Assembly: GCA_934643535.1 (NCBI GenBank)
Contig: CAKUCE010000041.1
Coordinates: 1 to 15,361 of the forward strand
Direction of reading: 5' to 3'
Length of the DNA: 15,361 bases
Origin: an uncultured Clostridia bacterium
Lineage (GTDB): Bacteria > Bacillota > Clostridia > Christensenellales > Aristaeellaceae
Part shown: in pieces, positions 7,209-13,718 of the stretch
Layout: each line of letters starts with the position of its first letter
Position numbering within the stretch: the stretch's first letter is position 1
Made by a program: the position numbers and the translations under genes
Notes under the pieces: model-generated
Told to the model about the DNA's origin: nothing
Databases searched by the model: none
What the model saw: the letters and a program-made list of their open reading frames with translations, nothing else

Positions 7209-7555
7209 ACATTCAGATCTATGCCGCCAGGAAAAACCCGGATGTACTCAAGGCCGAACGCTTCTTCAAGGAGCGCCGTATTCCCTATCAGATGATGGAT
7301 CTGAAGAAGCACAAGCTGGGCAGGAAGGAATTGGAACTGTTCGTCCGCGCCGCGGGCGGCGCGCAGGCATTGGTGGATCGCTCCGGCCAGAAAGCGTTGG
7401 AACGCCCCGTGGCCCACATGAGCTCCGATCATTTGATCGTGGAAGCCCTTCTGGACGATCCCTCGGCGCTGGTCAGCCCCATCGTGCGCAACGGCGGAAA
7501 AGTGACCGTGGGCGCACAGGAGAACGTATGGAAGGAATGGGTGGCACAGGGTTAA
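7205..7555 (+). CDS. ArsC/Spx-fold protein lacking the catalytic cysteine
   Basis: ATG 7205 overlaps the loader stop as ATGA, with GGAGGA just upstream. The 116-residue protein follows the ArsC/Spx thioredoxin-like fold. It starts with a strand (MNIQIYAA), then KAERFFKERRIPYQMMDLKK (16-35), a helical middle, and a C-terminal SPIVRNG (91-97) plus TVG element, as in arsenate reductase family proteins. It has no cysteine at all. Where ArsC and Spx have their N-terminal active-site cysteine, this protein reads ARKNPDV, with Asn 11 in the expected place. It therefore cannot be a thiol-based arsenate reductase or a CXXC redox switch like Spx. A non-redox binding or regulatory role is inferred. No arsenic genes are near, and its neighbours are replication genes. 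Confidence 0.8.
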   Translation: MNIQIYAARKNPDVLKAERFFKERRIPYQMMDLKKHKLGRKELELFVRAAGGAQALVDRSGQKALERPVAHMSSDHLIVEALLDDPSALVSPIVRNGGKVTVGAQENVWKEWVAQG

Positions 7556-7585
7556 CGCCTGGGAACGGGCCGGAAAGGAAGCAAA

Positions 7586-8119
7586 ATGGAATTCAGACGC
7601 ATGACTTCGGCGGAACATCCCGATTATGCAGGAGCCATGGAGCTGTATCGAAGCAGCTTTCCCCGTCATGAGCTGCGGGAAGAAGCCTCGCAGGAGCGCA
7701 TCATGGGGCATCCTCAGTATCATTTTGACTGCGTGGATGACGGAGAATGCCGGGTGGGGCTGATCCTGTACTGGGAGACGGAACGGTTTATTTATGTGGA
7801 GCATTTCTGCATTTTTCCAGAGCTGCGGGGACGGAAATACGGTCAGCGGACGCTGGAAAAACTAAACGAAAAGGGAAAAATGATCATTCTGGAGATTGAC
7901 CCGCCGGTGGACGAAATCTCCATCCGCCGCAAGGGCTTCTATGAGCGCTGCGGGTTCATGGCCAATCCGTATGCGCATGTGCATCCCGCCTACCACCGAG
8001 AATGCGAGGGCCACGGGCTGGTGGTGATGTCCTGCCCGGAAAAGCTGACCGGGAAACAGTACGATGATTTCGCCGCCTATCTGCGCAATGTGGTGATGAA
8101 GGACGCTTTTGAGGCCTGA
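7586..8119 (+). CDS. GNAT family N-acetyltransferase
   Basis: ATG 7586 follows AAAGGAA (7574-7580) by 5 bases and lies 30 bases after the ArsC-like stop. The 177-residue protein has the GNAT core. An early basic/aromatic segment YRSSFPRHELRE (21-32) is followed by a central strand IYVEHFCIFPELRGRKYGQR (69-88) carrying the acetyl-CoA pyrophosphate loop RGRKYG (motif A). The late RRKGFYERCGF (114-124) is motif B, where the Tyr often acts as general acid. These enzymes move an acetyl group from acetyl-CoA to an amine on a protein, peptide or small molecule. The substrate cannot be told from sequence. It is probably the last gene of the queT operon. No clear terminator follows before the next promoter at 8136. 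Confidence 0.85.
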   Translation: MEFRRMTSAEHPDYAGAMELYRSSFPRHELREEASQERIMGHPQYHFDCVDDGECRVGLILYWETERFIYVEHFCIFPELRGRKYGQRTLEKLNEKGKMIILEIDPPVDEISIRRKGFYERCGFMANPYAHVHPAYHRECEGHGLVVMSCPEKLTGKQYDDFAAYLRNVVMKDAFEA

Positions 8120-8135
8120 AAAGCAGGGATTGCAT

Positions 8136-8164
8136 TTGACTTTCCCATGGACGTGTGTTATACT
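8136..8164 (+). promoter_or_regulatory. Strong sigma-A promoter of the SCIFF precursor gene
   Basis: TTGACT (8136-8141), a 17-base spacer and TATACT (8159-8164) give five of six matches to consensus in both hexamers. The start is predicted near 8171. This is the best promoter in the window and suggests abundant transcription of the peptide gene. Confidence 0.85.
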
Positions 8165-8188
8165 GACTGATGTTGTGAAAGCCAATAC

Positions 8189-8209
8189 TCCGGCGCTTTA
8201 TGTGCCGGA
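8189..8209 (+). other. 5'-UTR hairpin upstream of the SCIFF gene
   Basis: TCCGGC (8189-8194) pairs with GCCGGA (8204-8209) around a 9-base loop, 10 bases before the ribosome binding site AGGAG (8220-8224). It has no T run. It may stabilise the 5' end of the message. Confidence 0.5.
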
Positions 8210-8233
8210 AGAAACGAATAGGAGATGCGAATC

Positions 8234-8380
8234 ATGAAGAGAATCAAGACCATCGCCACCCGTAATCTGTGCGAGAGCGCCAAAAAGGGCGGCTGCGGCG
8301 AATGCCAGACCTCCTGCCAGTCCGCCTGCAAGACCAGTTGCGGCGTGGCCAACCAGAAGTGCGAAAACAAGAACAAGTAA
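8234..8380 (+). CDS. scfA: SCIFF ranthipeptide precursor (six cysteines in forty-five)
   Basis: The 48-residue peptide starts at ATG 8234, with AGGAG 9 bases upstream; an in-frame ATG at 8225 lies too close. It reads MKRIKTIATRNL as leader, then the hallmark core GCGECQTSCQSACKTSC (20-36) and VANQKCE. SCIFF peptides are ribosomally made, and a radical SAM/SPASM enzyme joins each cysteine sulfur to a nearby residue (ranthipeptide thioether links). They are nearly universal in Clostridia and have been linked to quorum-type regulation in some species. The cysteines are C13, C21, C24, C28, C32, C36 and C43. The last six are the family set and C13 looks additional. The maturase gene follows, beyond a terminator. 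Confidence 0.95.
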   Translation: MKRIKTIATRNLCESAKKGGCGECQTSCQSACKTSCGVANQKCENKNK

Positions 8381-8396
8381 TTTTGGAAAACACATG

Positions 8397-8460
8397 AGGC
8401 TGTTGCGGCAAAATGCGAGGCGGATCGTCCCTGCGTCGTGATTGCTGCGGCAGCCTTTTT
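8397..8460 (+). terminator. Strong intrinsic terminator between SCIFF precursor and its maturase
   Basis: A 14-position stem of 8397-8410 (AGGCTGTTGCGGCA) with 8443-8456 (TGCTGCGGCAGCCT) has no mismatch and three G-U pairs. It is followed by TTTTT (8456-8460). The 32-base loop can fold further. Most transcripts from the SCIFF promoter should end here, and maturase expression would depend on readthrough or an undetected promoter. Confidence 0.82.
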
Positions 8461-8491
8461 GTGCATCTGCGAAAGAACGGAGGAACCAAGG

Positions 8492-9892
8492 ATGGTTCAT
8501 CAGTATCAGCTCAACGGCTACAACATTGTGCTGGATTCCTGCTCCGGCTCCATCCACGCGGTGGACGAGGTGGCCTATGATATAATCGCCCTGTATCAGC
8601 AGCACGAGCCGGAGGAGATCGTCCGGCTGATCTGCGATAAATACGCAGGCCGGGAGGATGTGTCCGAGGCCGACGTGCGGGAGTGCATCGGCGACGTGGA
8701 GGAACTGGTCAAAGAGGGAAAGCTCTTCAGCCCGGACACCTTTGCTCCGCTGGCGGGCACCTTCAAGGAGCGCAGCGGCGACGTGGTGAAGGCGTTGTGC
8801 CTGCACGTTTCCCACACCTGCAACCTGAACTGCTCCTACTGCTTTGCCAGTCAGGGCAAATATCACGGCGAGCGGGCGCTGATGAGCTATGAGGTGGGCA
8901 AGCGGGCGCTGGATTTCCTGATGGAGCATTCCGGGAGCCGCACCAATCTGGAAGTGGATTTTTTCGGCGGCGAGCCGCTGATGAACTGGGACGTGGTCAA
9001 GCGGCTGGTGCAGTATGCCCGCAGCGTGGAAAAGGAGCGGGGCAAGAATTTCCGCTTCACCCTGACCACCAATGGAATGCTGATCGACGACGACGTGATC
9101 GACTTTGCCAACAGGGAAATGAGCAACGTGGTGCTGTCGCTGGACGGCCGCAAGGAGATCAACGACCAGACCCGGGTGGACTATGCGGGCATGGGCAGCT
9201 ATGACCGTATTGTGCCCAAGTTTCAGAAGCTGGTCAAGGCCCGGGGCGGGAAGAACTACTACATGCGCGGCACCTTTACCCACCGCAACCCGGATTTCAC
9301 CAACGACGTGTTCCACATGGCCGATCTGGGCTTTACCGAGCTGAGCATGGAGCCGGTGGTCTGCGCCCCCGACGATCCCGCCGCCCTGACGGCGGAGGAT
9401 CTGGAGATCGTGAAGGAGCAGTATGAAATTCTGGCCAAGGACATGCTGCGCCGTGAAAAAGAGGGCAAACCCATCACCTTCTACCATTATATGCTGGACC
9501 TGACCGGCGGCCCCTGCGTATACAAGCGCATTTCGGGCTGCGGCTCCGGCACGGAATACATGGCCGTGACCCCCTGGGGCGACCTGTATCCCTGCCACCA
9601 GTTCGTGGGCGAGGAAAAGTACAAGCTGGGCGACATCTGGCAGGGCGTGACCAATACGGCCCTGCGGGAGGAGTTCCGCTCCTGCAACGCCTACGCCCGG
9701 AAGGAATGCGACGACTGCTGGGCGCGGCTGTACTGCTCCGGCGGCTGCGCGGCCAACGCCTATCACGCCACGGGCAGCATCCGCGGCATTTACGAGCCGG
9801 GCTGCGAGCTGTTCCGCAAGCGCATCGAGTGCGCCATTATGATGAAGATCGCCGAAGAGGACGCGCAGGAGAATGAAAACGCCGATCGTTGA
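8492..9892 (+). CDS. scfB: SCIFF radical SAM maturase (thioether cross-link forming, SPASM domain)
   Basis: ATG 8492 is chosen because ACGGAGGA (8477-8484) is 7 bases upstream and family members begin MVHQYQLNGYNIVLD; the longer open frame has no such signal. The 466-residue enzyme has an N-terminal peptide-binding region (about 1-90, RRE-like). The radical SAM core has C110-x3-C114-x2-C117 (TCNLNCSYCFA), GGEP (159-162) and TTNG (192-195). The C-terminal SPASM region carries auxiliary iron-sulfur cluster cysteines at C342, C350, C368, C398, C406, C409, C415, C419 and C438. It cleaves S-adenosylmethionine to a radical that links SCIFF cysteine sulfurs to neighbouring residues. It acts in the cytoplasm and is oxygen-sensitive. 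A terminator separates it from the precursor gene. The downstream PLP-enzyme gene starts inside its last codons. Confidence 0.95.
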   Translation: MVHQYQLNGYNIVLDSCSGSIHAVDEVAYDIIALYQQHEPEEIVRLICDKYAGREDVSEADVRECIGDVEELVKEGKLFSPDTFAPLAGTFKERSGDVVKALCLHVSHTCNLNCSYCFASQGKYHGERALMSYEVGKRALDFLMEHSGSRTNLEVDFFGGEPLMNWDVVKRLVQYARSVEKERGKNFRFTLTTNGMLIDDDVIDFANREMSNVVLSLDGRKEINDQTRVDYAGMGSYDRIVPKFQKLVKARGGKNYYMRGTFTHRNPDFTNDVFHMADLGFTELSMEPVVCAPDDPAALTAEDLEIVKEQYEILAKDMLRREKEGKPITFYHYMLDLTGGPCVYKRISGCGSGTEYMAVTPWGDLYPCHQFVGEEKYKLGDIWQGVTNTALREEFRSCNAYARKECDDCWARLYCSGGCAANAYHATGSIRGIYEPGCELFRKRIECAIMMKIAEEDAQENENADR

Positions 9893-11204
9893 TTTTGTGC
9901 GGCGCTATCAGGAGGCCGGCATGGTGCGGTTCCATATGCCCGGGCACAAGGGCACGGGCTTTCTGGGCTGCGAGGGCTTCGACATTACGGAGGTCGGCGG
10001 GGCGGACGAGCTGTACGAAGCGGAGGGGATCATCGCGGAAAGCGAACGGAATGCCGCGTCCCTGTTCGGTTCCAAACGCACCTGCTATTCCACCGAGGGC
10101 TCCAGCCAATGCATCCGCGCCATGCTGCGGCTGGCGATGCTGCGGCAAACCGGCGGTACGCCGCTGATCCTGGCGGCGAGAAACGTCCACAAGGCATTTG
10201 TCTACGGGGCGGCGCTGCTGGGGCTGGAGGTGCGCTGGCTGTGGCCGGAGGAGACCGGCTCGCTGTGCTCCTGCCGCCTTTCGCCAGAAGGGCTGGAAAG
10301 CGCATTGGCAGAGCTTCCCGCGCCGCCTGCCGCCGTGTACGTCACCAGCCCCGACTATCTGGGCGGCATGGCAGATGTGCGGGGCTTTGCGGAAGTCTGT
10401 CACCGGCATGATACGCTGCTGCTGGTGGACAATGCCCACGGCGCGTACCTGCATTTTCTGGAAAAGCCCCTGCATCCGCTGGATCTGGGGGCGGACATGT
10501 GCTGCGATTCCGCCCACAAGACCCTGCCGGTGCTGACCGGGGGCGCGTATCTGCATCTGAGCAGGCGTGTCTCTGACGAGCTTTGCGGCGAGGCCAAGCA
10601 GGCGTTGGCGCTGTTCGGCTCCACCAGCCCATCCTATCTGACGCTGTGCTCGCTGGATCGGTGCAACGCTTATCTGGCCGGGAAGTTCCGTCGGGAACTG
10701 GCGGAATGGACGGCTTTGCTGGCTGATACCCGGCAGACCCTGCGGCAAAACGGATGGGAGGCGGAGGAGAGCGATCCCCTGCGGCTGACGATCCGGGCGC
10801 CGGAGGGAACGACGGGGAGTGAAAGGGCGCGGCTGCTCCGTTCAGCCGGGATGGAATGCGAGTATGCTGACGGCGACCATCTGGTGCTGATGCTGACCCC
10901 GCAGAACCATCCGGAGGAGCTGCGGCGGCTGGTGGAAGCACTGGGCCGGAACGAACGTCCGCCAAAGCCGGCGGAAAATCTGCCGCTGCCCAAGGCAAAG
11001 CAGGAAATGTCCATCCGGGAGGCCATGCTGCGCCCACAGGAGCGGGTCCCGGCAGAAAAATCGCTGGGGCGCGTCTGCGGCTCGCCTACGGTGGCTTGCC
11101 CGCCTGCGATCCCCATCGCCGTATCCGGCGAGCGGATCGGCCCGGAGGCAGCGACGCTGTTCCGCCGTTACGGCGTGGAAAGCGTAGAAGTCGTGAAAGA
11201 GTGA
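9873..11204 (+). CDS. Orn/Lys/Arg decarboxylase-like PLP enzyme (fold type I)
   Basis: ATG 9873 lies 20 bases inside the maturase gene. MKTPIVDFVRRY...HMPGHKG (1-27) is the standard opening of this family. The close AGGAG (9867-9871) leaves only 1 base, so GAAGAGG (9854-9860) or coupling may serve. The 443-residue protein has H106 (NVHKA) expected to stack on PLP, D186 and H189 (VDNAHGA), and Schiff-base lysine K216 (DSAHKT). A smaller C-terminal domain follows, ending before any long regulatory extension. The length fits the short YaaO-like group of Gram-positive Orn/Lys/Arg decarboxylases. Family members remove CO2 from basic amino acids to give polyamines or cadaverine, but substrate cannot be read here. 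Overlap with the SCIFF maturase suggests joint translation; a role in SCIFF biology is unproven. Confidence 0.85.
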   Translation: MKTPIVDFVRRYQEAGMVRFHMPGHKGTGFLGCEGFDITEVGGADELYEAEGIIAESERNAASLFGSKRTCYSTEGSSQCIRAMLRLAMLRQTGGTPLILAARNVHKAFVYGAALLGLEVRWLWPEETGSLCSCRLSPEGLESALAELPAPPAAVYVTSPDYLGGMADVRGFAEVCHRHDTLLLVDNAHGAYLHFLEKPLHPLDLGADMCCDSAHKTLPVLTGGAYLHLSRRVSDELCGEAKQALALFGSTSPSYLTLCSLDRCNAYLAGKFRRELAEWTALLADTRQTLRQNGWEAEESDPLRLTIRAPEGTTGSERARLLRSAGMECEYADGDHLVLMLTPQNHPEELRRLVEALGRNERPPKPAENLPLPKAKQEMSIREAMLRPQERVPAEKSLGRVCGSPTVACPPAIPIAVSGERIGPEAATLFRRYGVESVEVVKE

Positions 11205-11222
11205 AAACGCGGGGGATTCCGC

Positions 11223-11251
11223 TTGCAAAACCTGCTCCGCTGTGATAAGAT
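11223..11251 (+). promoter_or_regulatory. Promoter of the proS T-box transcript
   Basis: TTGCAA (11223-11228), 17 bases, then TAAGAT (11246-11251). The start is predicted near 11258, just before the leader structures. It lies 19 bases after the decarboxylase-like gene, with no convincing terminator between. Confidence 0.6.
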
Positions 11252-11257
11252 AGGCAC

Positions 11258-11524
11258 TGTTCCGGGTGCTGTGCCCGGCCCAAAGGAATGATTTCGCATC
11301 GTTTTCTCTGAAAGAGAGCTGCTCCCCGGCTGAAAGGGCGGCGGAAAACGGCGAAAGACCCGCCTTTGGCGACATCGGCCAATCCCCGACGGCCAGCCCC
11401 CGATACAGGGCGCACACGAGGTGAAAACGGCGCGCTGCGCGCGTTTTAAGCTGGGTGGTACCGCGAAGGCTCCCTTCGTCCCGGCGCACGGTCTGGCCGT
11501 GCGTGGGAGCGGGAGGGCTTTTTT
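11258..11524 (+). ncRNA. T-box leader (tRNA-Pro sensing) of proS
   Basis: Stem I can be drawn base by base. CCAAAGG (11280-11286) pairs with CCTTTGG (11363-11369), TTTCGC (11292-11297) with GCGAAA (11351-11356), and CGTTTTC (11300-11306) with GAAAACG (11344-11350). Above these are the AGAGAGC element and an apical GGCTGAAAG-type loop. The specifier loop is AATGA opposite GACCCG (11357-11362), so the specifier codon is CCC (11359-11361), a proline codon, as expected for proS. Stem III is AAAACG-CGCG / CGCG-CGTTTT (11424-11447, one bulged G). The T-box GGGTGGTACCGCG (11453-11465) carries UGGU, which pairs with a tRNA ACCA end. Uncharged tRNA-Pro would stabilise the antiterminator, while charged tRNA allows the terminator at 11472-11524. 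An extra hairpin, CCGGGT/GCCCGG (11262-11278), sits directly 5' of Stem I. Confidence 0.95.
11472..11524 (+). terminator. T-box regulated terminator
   Basis: The inner stem GCGCACGG (11484-11491) / CCGTGCGT (11497-11504) extends outward by CTCCC...TCCC pairing with GGGAGCGGGAGGG (with bulges), followed by TTTTTT (11519-11524). It competes with the T-box antiterminator that begins at 11450. Confidence 0.85.
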
Positions 11525-11561
11525 CATACTCAAAAACACCGATCAACAGGAGGAAAAAACA

Positions 11562-13004
11562 ATGGCGGATGAAAAGAAACAGGGCTTTGTGGAACACATT
11601 ACGCCCCGGGACGTGGATTTTTCTCAGTGGTATACCGACGTTATTTTGAAAAGCCAACTGGTGGACTACGCCCCCGTGCGCGGCTGCATGATCATGCGTC
11701 CCTACGGGTATGCCATCTGGGAGCGCATCCGGGAGGAAATGGACAAGCGCTTCAAGGCCACCGGCCATGAGAACGTCTATATGCCCATGCTGATCCCCGA
11801 AAGCCTGCTTTTGAAGGAGGCAGAGCATGTGGAAGGCTTCGCCCCCGAAGTGGCGTGGGTCACCCAGGGCGGTAATGAAAAGCTGCAGGAGCGTCTGGCT
11901 ATCCGCCCCACCAGCGAGACCATTTTCTGCGCCATGTACTCCAAGTGGGTCAGCTCCTGGCGCGATCTGCCCATGAAATACAACCAGTGGTGCAGCGTCA
12001 TGCGCTGGGAAAAGAGCACCCGTCCCTTCCTGCGCACCAGCGAGTTCCTGTGGCAGGAAGGCCACACCATCCACGCTACCGCGGATGAGGCGCAGGAAGA
12101 GACCATGAAGATGCTGGACGTGTACCGGGAAGTGGCCGAGGACGAGCTGGCCATGCCTGTGCTGGTGGGCCAGAAGAGCGACAAGGAAAAGTTCGCCGGC
12201 GCCCGGGCCACCTACTCCATGGAAGCCATGATGCAGGACGGCAAGGCCCTGCAGGCCGGCACCAGCCACAACTTCGGCACCAACTTCGCCGAGGCCTACA
12301 ACATCCAGTTCTCCAATAAGGAAGGCAAGCTGGAATACGTCTATGAGACCAGCTGGGGCGTGTCCACCCGCCTGATCGGCGCGATCATCATGACCCACGG
12401 CGACGAGCGCGGCCTGAAGCTGCCCCCCCGCATCGCTCCCATTCAGGTGGTCATCGTGCCCATCGCGGCCCACAAGGGCGGAGTGCTGGAAAAGTGCGCA
12501 GAGGTGCAGAAGGCGCTGGAGGCCGAAGGTATCCGCGTGAAGCTGGACGACCGCGATACTCTGTCCCCTGGATTCAAGTTCAACGACTGGGAACTCAAGG
12601 GCGTGCCCGTCCGTCTGGAGATCGGCCCCCGCGATCTGGAAAACGGCCAGTGCGTGCTGTTCCGCCGGGACACCTACGAAAAGCAGACGGCCAAGCTGGA
12701 CGAGCTGACCAGCACGATCCCCGCGCTGCTGGACGACATCCAGAAGACCATGTACCAGCTGGCGCTGAACTTCCAGCAGGCTCACATCCACGAGGTCCAC
12801 AACATGGACGAGCTGGGCAAGGTGGTGGACGGCGGTTTTGCCAAGGCCATGTGGTGCGGCGACCGCGCCTGCGAGGACAAAATCAAGGAGCAGTTCAACG
12901 CCACCAGCCGCAACATGCCCTTCGACCAGACGGCCATTGACGATCACTGCGTCTGCTGCGGCAAGCCCGCCAAGAAGCTGATCTACTTCGCCAAGGCCTA
13001 TTGA
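11562..13004 (+). CDS. proS: Prolyl-tRNA synthetase, type 3 (archaeal/eukaryotic-like)
   Basis: ATG 11562 is 8 bases after AGGAGG (11548-11553); the open frame upstream is T-box RNA. The 480-residue enzyme attaches proline to tRNA-Pro using ATP. Class II signatures are visible: PTSET (116-120), motif 2 MRWEKSTRPFLRTSEFLWQE (147-166), AGTSHNFG (232-239) and motif 3 GVSTRLIGAIIMTHGDERG (266-284). The anticodon-binding domain follows (about 293-395). The C-terminal zinc-type domain has WCGDRAC (C432, C437) and DHCVCCGK (C463, C465, C466) and ends at an aromatic Tyr 480, typical of this type. The INS editing insert of the bacterial type (about 570 residues) is absent. The T-box leader shows control by uncharged tRNA-Pro. 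The stop TGA overlaps the next ATG by one base. Confidence 0.97.
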   Translation: MADEKKQGFVEHITPRDVDFSQWYTDVILKSQLVDYAPVRGCMIMRPYGYAIWERIREEMDKRFKATGHENVYMPMLIPESLLLKEAEHVEGFAPEVAWVTQGGNEKLQERLAIRPTSETIFCAMYSKWVSSWRDLPMKYNQWCSVMRWEKSTRPFLRTSEFLWQEGHTIHATADEAQEETMKMLDVYREVAEDELAMPVLVGQKSDKEKFAGARATYSMEAMMQDGKALQAGTSHNFGTNFAEAYNIQFSNKEGKLEYVYETSWGVSTRLIGAIIMTHGDERGLKLPPRIAPIQVVIVPIAAHKGGVLEKCAEVQKALEAEGIRVKLDDRDTLSPGFKFNDWELKGVPVRLEIGPRDLENGQCVLFRRDTYEKQTAKLDELTSTIPALLDDIQKTMYQLALNFQQAHIHEVHNMDELGKVVDGGFAKAMWCGDRACEDKIKEQFNATSRNMPFDQTAIDDHCVCCGKPAKKLIYFAKAY

Positions 13005-13651
13005 TGATGAAGATTCAGCAGGTTTTGTGGGACTGGAACGGCACCCTTCTGGATGATCTGGAATACAGCATTCAGGTGCGAAACAACATCTTTCCGGCCT
13101 TTCATCTGCCGACGCTGAGCGGCGTGGAGGAATATCACCGGCAGTTCACCTTTCCCGTGCGGCTGTATTACCAGCGGGCGGGCGTGACGGATGAGATCTT
13201 CGACGACGTGGCCCATGCGTGGATGGCCGAATACGAGCGCCGCATGGATACCATCCCCCTGCACGAAGACGCGGTGGAAACGGTGGAACGCTTCCATCGG
13301 GCCGGACTGCGGCAGACGGTGCTTTCCGCCAGCGAACAGACCATGCTGCGCCGCCAGCTGGCGCTGTACGGGCTGGGCAGCCGCTTCGACGCGATTCTGG
13401 GCCGGGGCGACATCTATGCGGGCAGCAAGGAGGCCATCGGCCGGGAATATCTGCAAAGCTGCGGCATCCCGGCGGAGGCCACCGTCATGATCGGCGACAG
13501 CCTGCATGACGCGGAGGTAGCCCGTGCATTGGGCGCTCGCTGTATTCTGGCAGCGCGCGGCCACCAGAGCCGGGCAACCCTGCTGGAAGCGGGCGTACCG
13601 GTGGTGGATTCTTTGCGGGAAGCCGCCGACTGGGTGCTGGAGCAGCAGTGA
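13004..13651 (+). CDS. HAD superfamily hydrolase (subfamily IA phosphatase-like)
   Basis: ATG 13004 overlaps the proS stop (TGATG), and a second ATG follows at 13007. There is no strong ribosome binding site, so translation is probably coupled to proS. The 215-residue protein has HAD motif I WDWNGT (D10 as nucleophile), a helical cap at about 18-90, motif II SAS (S108), motif III K142 and motif IV GDSLHD (G164, D165, D169). Such enzymes usually hydrolyse small phosphate esters (phosphoglycolate or nucleotide-like) through a phospho-Asp. The second motif I Asp, normally the general acid/base two residues on, is Asn (N12). This DWNGT variant is found in many annotated HAD proteins, so activity may be kept but altered. 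It should share T-box control with proS. Confidence 0.88.
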   Translation: MMKIQQVLWDWNGTLLDDLEYSIQVRNNIFPAFHLPTLSGVEEYHRQFTFPVRLYYQRAGVTDEIFDDVAHAWMAEYERRMDTIPLHEDAVETVERFHRAGLRQTVLSASEQTMLRRQLALYGLGSRFDAILGRGDIYAGSKEAIGREYLQSCGIPAEATVMIGDSLHDAEVARALGARCILAARGHQSRATLLEAGVPVVDSLREAADWVLEQQ

Positions 13652-13684
13652 AGATTTGCGGCGCGTGAAAACCATGCGATTATC

Positions 13685-13716
13685 AAAAACGGCGGGGAGA
13701 AATCCCCGCCGTTTTT
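13685..13716. terminator. Perfect bidirectional terminator between convergent genes
   Basis: AAAAACGGCGGGGA (13685-13698) pairs perfectly with TCCCCGCCGTTTTT (13703-13716) around a GAAA tetraloop. T runs exist on both strands. It ends the proS-HAD transcript and, in the other direction, the minus-strand gene ending at 13719, whose stop codon is 2 bases away. Confidence 0.95.
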
Positions 13717-13718
13717 CG

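Noticed and set aside
8198..9766. 522-codon antisense frame over the SCIFF locus
   Set aside because: It is complementary to the scfA and scfB genes, whose family identity is clear. The translated sequence is low in recognisable structure.
11205..11222. Possible terminator after the decarboxylase-like gene (GCGG...CCGC)
   Set aside because: The stem is only four pairs and no T run follows.
11421..11561. In-frame N-terminal extension of ProRS by 47 codons
   Set aside because: The extension would translate the T-box and terminator RNA. The ATG at 11562 has an ideal ribosome binding site and fits the usual N-terminus of type 3 enzymes.
10842..12947. 701-codon antisense frame across the decarboxylase-like gene, the T-box and proS
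   Set aside because: It is antisense to the proS motifs and the T-box leader, shows no domain, and has no ribosome binding site. It is a shadow frame.
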